Positions 28,713 through 32,346 of a stretch of 32,346 nucleotides of DNA are shown one piece after another. The stretch is taken from contig JAUCBJ010008139.1 in NCBI GenBank assembly GCA_032718475.1, positions 1 through 32,346 of the forward strand, read 5' to 3'. The position numbers and the translations under genes were made by a program. The DNA is from Nemertoderma westbladi. Its lineage: Eukaryota > Xenacoelomorpha > Nemertodermatida > Nemertodermatidae. Numbering within the stretch: position 1 is the stretch's first letter; every line of letters begins with the position of its first letter. Under the pieces are notes generated by a model. The model was not told where the DNA came from. It saw only the letters and a program-made list of their open reading frames with translations, and searched no databases.

Positions 28713-30313
28713 TGTCTGAGTCTGTACTCCCACATATTCCCATTGGTGATATCTCCTTTGCAGAAGTGAAGGCTGCTGAAAAGAGCATTAAGACCAATCG
28801 TGCCAGTGGAGTAGATGGTGTTCCTCCTGAGGTCTTTAAAATACCTGAGTGTGTAAAGCTCATCTATCCCATCATAGTAGACATGTACCGAACAACATGA
28901 GTCCCACAAGAAATGAAAACAAATAAGTTGGTGCCAGTTCCCAAGAAAGGTCAACCTAACACTCTATGGTTCCTTTCGGGGAATCTCATTGATCTCGATT
29001 GCTGCAAAGCTATACAATAGAATTCTAGAGATCGCATCAGGGATCCCATTGAGAGACTGCTCCGTGGAAATCAGAATGAGTTCCGTAAAGGTCATGGGAC
29101 CATGGAGCCCATTTTGGCACTTAGAAGGATAATTGAAGAGTTATCAAAAAGAAAGACAGGCATCTGGCTGTTATCTTTGTTGACTTCTTCAAGGCCTTTG
29201 ATTAAGTCTCTCGCTCACGTATGTTCAGCATACTTTCATTATATGGGATTCCTGATGAAATTATTGCAACAATCAGATCAGTATACGATGGTTCGACAAC
29301 ATTTGTGTCTACTGTTGATGGTGACACAGAACCATTTGAAGTGTTATGGGGCGTCCTCCAGGGAGGCACACTTGCACCATTCTTGTTCATAATTTTGGTT
29401 GACTATGTTCTACGCATGTCCTTAGATGATCATAATGATGATGGGGTGATGATAACTCCACCTACTGGCTCCAGAAGTCGAGGAAATCCTGCCAAGTTCC
29501 TAACTGATCTAGACTTTGCTGATGACTTAGGAGTACTCTCAGAATCACTAGAGGGAGCCCAACTGCTCCTCAGCTCATTAGAACATGCTGCTTCTAGTGT
29601 TGGTCTTATTATTAAGTCCAGAAAGACCACAATTCTGACAGTTAACTTTGAAAGGCCTCAGCAAGTCTCTGATCGGATGAGCATAAGCTCAAAGGATGGT
29701 ATGCTTGAGCATGTGGACGACTTCTGTTACCTGGGATCATGGATCCGGAAGTCAGGTGAGGACCTTCGAATACGTAAGGGACAGGCATGGGCAGCCTTGA
29801 ATAGGCTTTCCAGGATTTGGAAGTCACCGAGAATTAATCGGATACTTAAGGTCCGATTATTTAGAGCAGCAGTAGTTCCAGTACTCCTCTACGGGAGTCC
29901 ATGCTGGGCTCTAACCCATCCAAATTGGTGTCCTCCATGAGGACACCAAATCTCTGGATGGCACATTCACAAGAATGCTACGCCGGGTTCATTGTGTCAA
30001 GTACAATGCACACATCTCCAACCAGACACTATATAACATTGGAGGTGTCTCATTGGTTCCCCCAAGCTTGACACTAGAACAAAATCGCCTCCGCTTTGCA
30101 GGACATTGCTTTCGCCGTGAGGACCAGCCAGTGCATAATCTTGTACTTTGGCAGCCTCATGGAGTGAATAAGCATGGTGGACAGCCCATGACTTTCTTGA
30201 GACGCATCTTAAAGGACACTGGCCTTGAAGATGCGGATGATCTAGCAAATGTCATGGGTGATAGGGAGTTGTGGCGGCGCAATTTTGTCGACCAGCCGGC
30301 ACAGCATTCTTAA
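28713..30313 (+). pseudogene. LINE copy 2: RT and C-terminal remnant
   Basis: RT text is readable over the whole span but broken. An in-frame TGA follows MYRTT near 28898. Frame changes and a small deletion lie around 28950-29040, and frames alternate to 29220. The stretch 29221-29940 is then open, with GVLQGGTLAPFLFIILVDYV and DLDFADDLG (FADD near 29515) and LFRAAVVPVLLYGSPCWAL. It is cut by an inverted duplication at 29916-29938. The C-terminal part resumes at 29975-30313 (RMLRRVHCVKYN to the stop). The product cannot be active. Confidence 0.85.
29916..29961. repeat. Inverted duplication making a hairpin in LINE copy 2
   Basis: ccatccaaattggtgtcctc (29916-29935) is nearly the reverse complement of gaggacaccaaatctctggatgg (29939-29961), with a 3-nt loop. 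The other LINE copy has only four bases at this point, so the left arm is an added snap-back copy of the right arm. Confidence 0.8.
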
Positions 30314-30320
30314 AAATGCC

Positions 30321-30354
30321 GCTGCATATGCAGCATGCCGATCCTAGTAGTAGT
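30321..30354 (+). repeat. LINE copy 2 3' palindrome and TAG tail
   Basis: Perfect palindrome gctgcatatgcagc (30321-30334), then catgccgatc and three TAG units to 30354. Confidence 0.75.
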
Positions 30355-31530
30355 CACGTTCCAGCCTGCCTAGTATCCCTGTGGTCTGTGCTTCGCGAAG
30401 TTTCACCCTCTGCGCCCGCTGGCATGGGCGTCGCCTGCAATAACACCGTTATAGTCGACTGTTTCGGCGATCCTCCCGTCCATCCCAACTCTCGCCCCAG
30501 AGACTCGCCCGAGCTCCCTGATGCCCACTGCAAATCGTCCAAGGCCTGGGCCTCGCACCCGTAGCCCTCTCCTCTAGATTCCGCCTCTCTTTCGTCTGCC
30601 TCCTTCCTTTCTCATCTAGCGATTTCTTCCAGATCGCTTCGCCCCCTAGCTAGCCGCCTCCAGCTTCTCCCACCGCTGATATGGTGTATCCAGGCCTCCC
30701 TGTCTGCTAGATATCGGTCAGTTGTAGTATACCGATTCGCCCTGCAGCCCCGGGTGGTCTGCCAGACCCTCGAAGGCCACTTTGAAGGCTGCGTCTGTAG
30801 TGGCAGGATGGTGCAACTCCCGACATGCAGTAATACGCCGTTGGCTCTCTGCCTGTTGACCACGGCCATGAATATGGCTTCGTAAACGACTATACATTAG
30901 CCCAATCCTCCTGACCACGATATAGCGCTTCTGATATATCTTTATCGCTCCTCTCCGGCATTGATACACGCTCTTGTTTCCCCGGTCCTCGCTCCGCCAC
31001 TGCAGCGAGCTTGCCATACTCTGCTTCGTACTCCTCCCTGACCTTACCCCAGTCCATCGGCTTGTGGCAGACTGTGCCCCATGAGCTGGCCCATCAGTGC
31101 CACTGCTCCGCAATGATCCTGTGCCTCTCTACTCGTCTACCAACCCGGCTGGCCCTGTGATAGCCATGGAGACCGTTTGCATGTCCAGTGAGGTTGGGGG
31201 TCTCCAGACCGATGATCCTCTCTGCATCGTCGCAGATCGCCCATCAAGGTGCGCTTCATCGTCAACTTCTCCCTTACATACGTGTTCTGCACCGCCCTTG
31301 GCAGACCGGTGTCAGCTTCGGCCTGCATCGTCTTCCCATACGCATTCCCAGATCGAACCACGAATATGTCCCCATTTGGAATGCAGCCAAATGCAGAAAT
31401 CTGGTTCTGGCTGGACCCCACCATACCCTGTCCTCGAACCCTCGAGCAGTCTTCCTCGGTCCCTTCGTCTTAACTAGGACCATGTATCCTCCCCTGCTGA
31501 CGGACGCTACGCAGCCTCGTCCAGTCCTTT
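30355..31530. other. Unassigned, C-rich plus strand, coding-like minus-strand pieces
   Basis: GC-richer than its surroundings, with a C/T-rich plus strand. On the minus strand, short stretches look translated: 31057-30890 reads MDWGKVREEYEAEYGKLAAV and so on with a stop at 30890, and neighbouring frames hold Arg-rich text (31137-31424, 30612-30869). Nothing is long or intact and no family is recognised. It could be a decayed mobile-element protein. Confidence 0.4.
30890..31057 (-). pseudogene. Short coding-like fragment, unknown
   Basis: 56 codons on the minus strand from an ATG at 31057. Charged and helical in character (KVREEYEAEYGKL, PERSDKDISEALYRGQEDW), ending at TAG. The same frame is readable before the ATG (VCHKP), so the start is probably internal to a larger broken frame. 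No family recognised. Confidence 0.3.
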
Positions 31531-31534
31531 CTCG

Positions 31535-31800
31535 GTGGCTTCCCACGGATACTTCGGTATCCCGAACTCGGGTTCGGGAGCCCGGAGCCCGGGTTCGATC
31601 CCTAGATGGGGCAGCACTGTTTGGGCACAGTGCTTTAAATGCTGCAGCCTAGCCCAACCCCGGCTTTCATCCTTCAGTGGTCGATAAATGGGAACCAAGG
31701 CAACTTGGGAAACAGAGTGGAAGGGTTTACTGTGGAAGATCACCCATGGTGGTGAACAGGCATTCCTTGGCTTAATGAGCCTAAAAGATTCTCCCATTCA
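31535..31800 (+). mobile_element. SINE-like unit with B box
   Basis: GGGTTCGATCCC (31591-31602) is a perfect Pol III B box. A weak A-box-like tggcttcccacgg lies about 50 bp upstream. Downstream, cagtggtcgataaatgggaacc resembles tRNA-derived SINE bodies of marine invertebrates. I see no second copy in the window, so the limits are approximate. Confidence 0.5.
31561..31578. repeat. Hairpin before the B box
   Basis: cccgaa-ctcggg-ttcggg, perfect 6-bp arms with a 6-nt loop, 12 bp before the B box. Confidence 0.6.
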
Positions 31801-31811
31801 TTACTTATAAT

Positions 31812-31833
31812 GGATTATTTGTTTAAATAATCC
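31812..31833. repeat. Hairpin GGATTATTT/AAATAATCC
   Basis: Perfect 9-bp arms and a GTTT loop in the DNA between the SINE-like unit and the third LINE copy. No role is apparent. Confidence 0.8.
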
Positions 31834-31902
31834 CTATGGTTTGCATACAGGGTAGACTAGTTATTCCTTACTGTGCTAGTCTGTGCAGACTGTGTACTGT
31901 GC

Positions 31903-32346
31903 AGGTCAGGTCAGGTATTCTAGGTCATTGATCAAGAAAACTTGCCACCTCCATGCAGCATAAAGGAGGTGCCACCTGTAGCTGCATAGACCCTCTTACT
32001 AGGGCAAATCTGGTCCTGTAACTAGGACCCCCTTCGTTCTGGGATAAGGACGCCCTTGGTCCTGGATTAAGGACCCATATACTTGGCTGCAGGGGTATAT
32101 GGCCTGACCAGGCAGATGGTGATCTACCAATGGCTGGTTAGGAGTAGAGTGTTCTCATGTCCACTCTGAGGGCACTTCACTGCGACCTGCACCTGGCAGC
32201 AAGGGTACAGGGCATGACCCAGCGGATGAGCTGCAACAGCCAATGGTGGGTCATGTACGCCAGAGTAGATATGGGTGATGGGCCTCATATCTGACTCCAT
32301 TGCGACACCCACCCTGTGGAATGGCAAACCAGGGTGTGGTATTTGC
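31903..32346 (+). mobile_element. RTE-like LINE copy 3, 5' end, continues beyond window
   Basis: aggtcaggtcaggtattcta and the following 444 bp match the minus-strand LINE from 10923 down to about 10480. Only the 5' UTR is inside the window, with both GGTCCT/AGGACC hairpins. The two copies share the same first base, which defines the family start. Confidence 0.9.
32012..32075. repeat. Paired hairpins in LINE copy 3 5' UTR
   Basis: GGTCCT/AGGACC stem-loops at 32012-32029 and 32058-32075, the same pair as at 10752-10815. Confidence 0.75.

Larger units (their letters stand above)
28713..30354 (+). mobile_element. RTE-like LINE copy 2, 5'-truncated
   Basis: It matches the minus-strand LINE from within the linker before RT (VSESVLP at 28713) to the 3' TAG tail (30345-30354). 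The endonuclease is missing, the usual result of incomplete reverse transcription. I found no clear target-site duplication around it. Confidence 0.9.

Noticed and set aside
31097-31652. Plus-strand ORFs in the C-rich block (31097-31477, 31188-31652)
   Set aside because: Low-complexity Pro/Ser/Arg text from C-rich DNA, overlapping each other in several frames; no domain.

Overview
This is a eukaryotic, transposon-filled window with no recognisable host gene. Poly-G/poly-C runs, a BEL/Pao LTR retrotransposon, RTE-type LINE copies and a SINE-like unit suggest an animal, most likely a marine invertebrate. A deuterostome such as an echinoderm or hemichordate is possible, but this is an inference and the taxon cannot be fixed from the sequence.

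Layout. 1-6565: AT-rich intergenic DNA with simple repeats, a G34 run and a 120-bp tandem duplication. 6566-26778: one very large BEL/Pao LTR retrotransposon. It is bounded by a 5-bp duplication (GTTAA) and by two long LTRs of about 2.2-2.36 kb. Its 5' LTR is split by a minus-strand RTE-like LINE (7161-10923) flanked by a 12-bp target-site duplication. Without the LINE the element is about 16.4 kb. Its internal part runs leader, Gag, zinc knuckle and protease, reverse transcriptase, RNase H, a Ser-Pro-Asp repeat tract, integrase and DUF5641 (all +, 13665-22190). An extra intact 320-codon ORF follows (22929-23891), where an env gene would sit. 26779-28712: intergenic DNA and a broken coding remnant of unknown family. 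28713-30354: a 5'-truncated second LINE copy (+). 30355-31530: unassigned sequence with short coding-like pieces. About 31535-31800: a SINE-like unit. 31903-32346: the 5' end of a third LINE copy (+) that leaves the window.

How it works together. The Gag-Pol products would form particles, copy the RNA and integrate the cDNA. The copy is decayed: four in-frame stops, all TGA, and several frame changes. The downstream ORF is uninterrupted. A splice-acceptor-like site lies about 40 nt before its ATG and donor-like sites lie in the leader, so it may be expressed from a spliced RNA.

Most notable feature. A 20-nt palindromic hairpin occurs ten times inside this one element (15086-24079) and nowhere else in the window. 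It lies in Gag, in Pol, in the extra ORF and in untranslated sequence, and it is read in two different frames. One copy shows a paired change that keeps the stem. It looks like a structure-preserved dispersed micro-repeat inside a retroelement.
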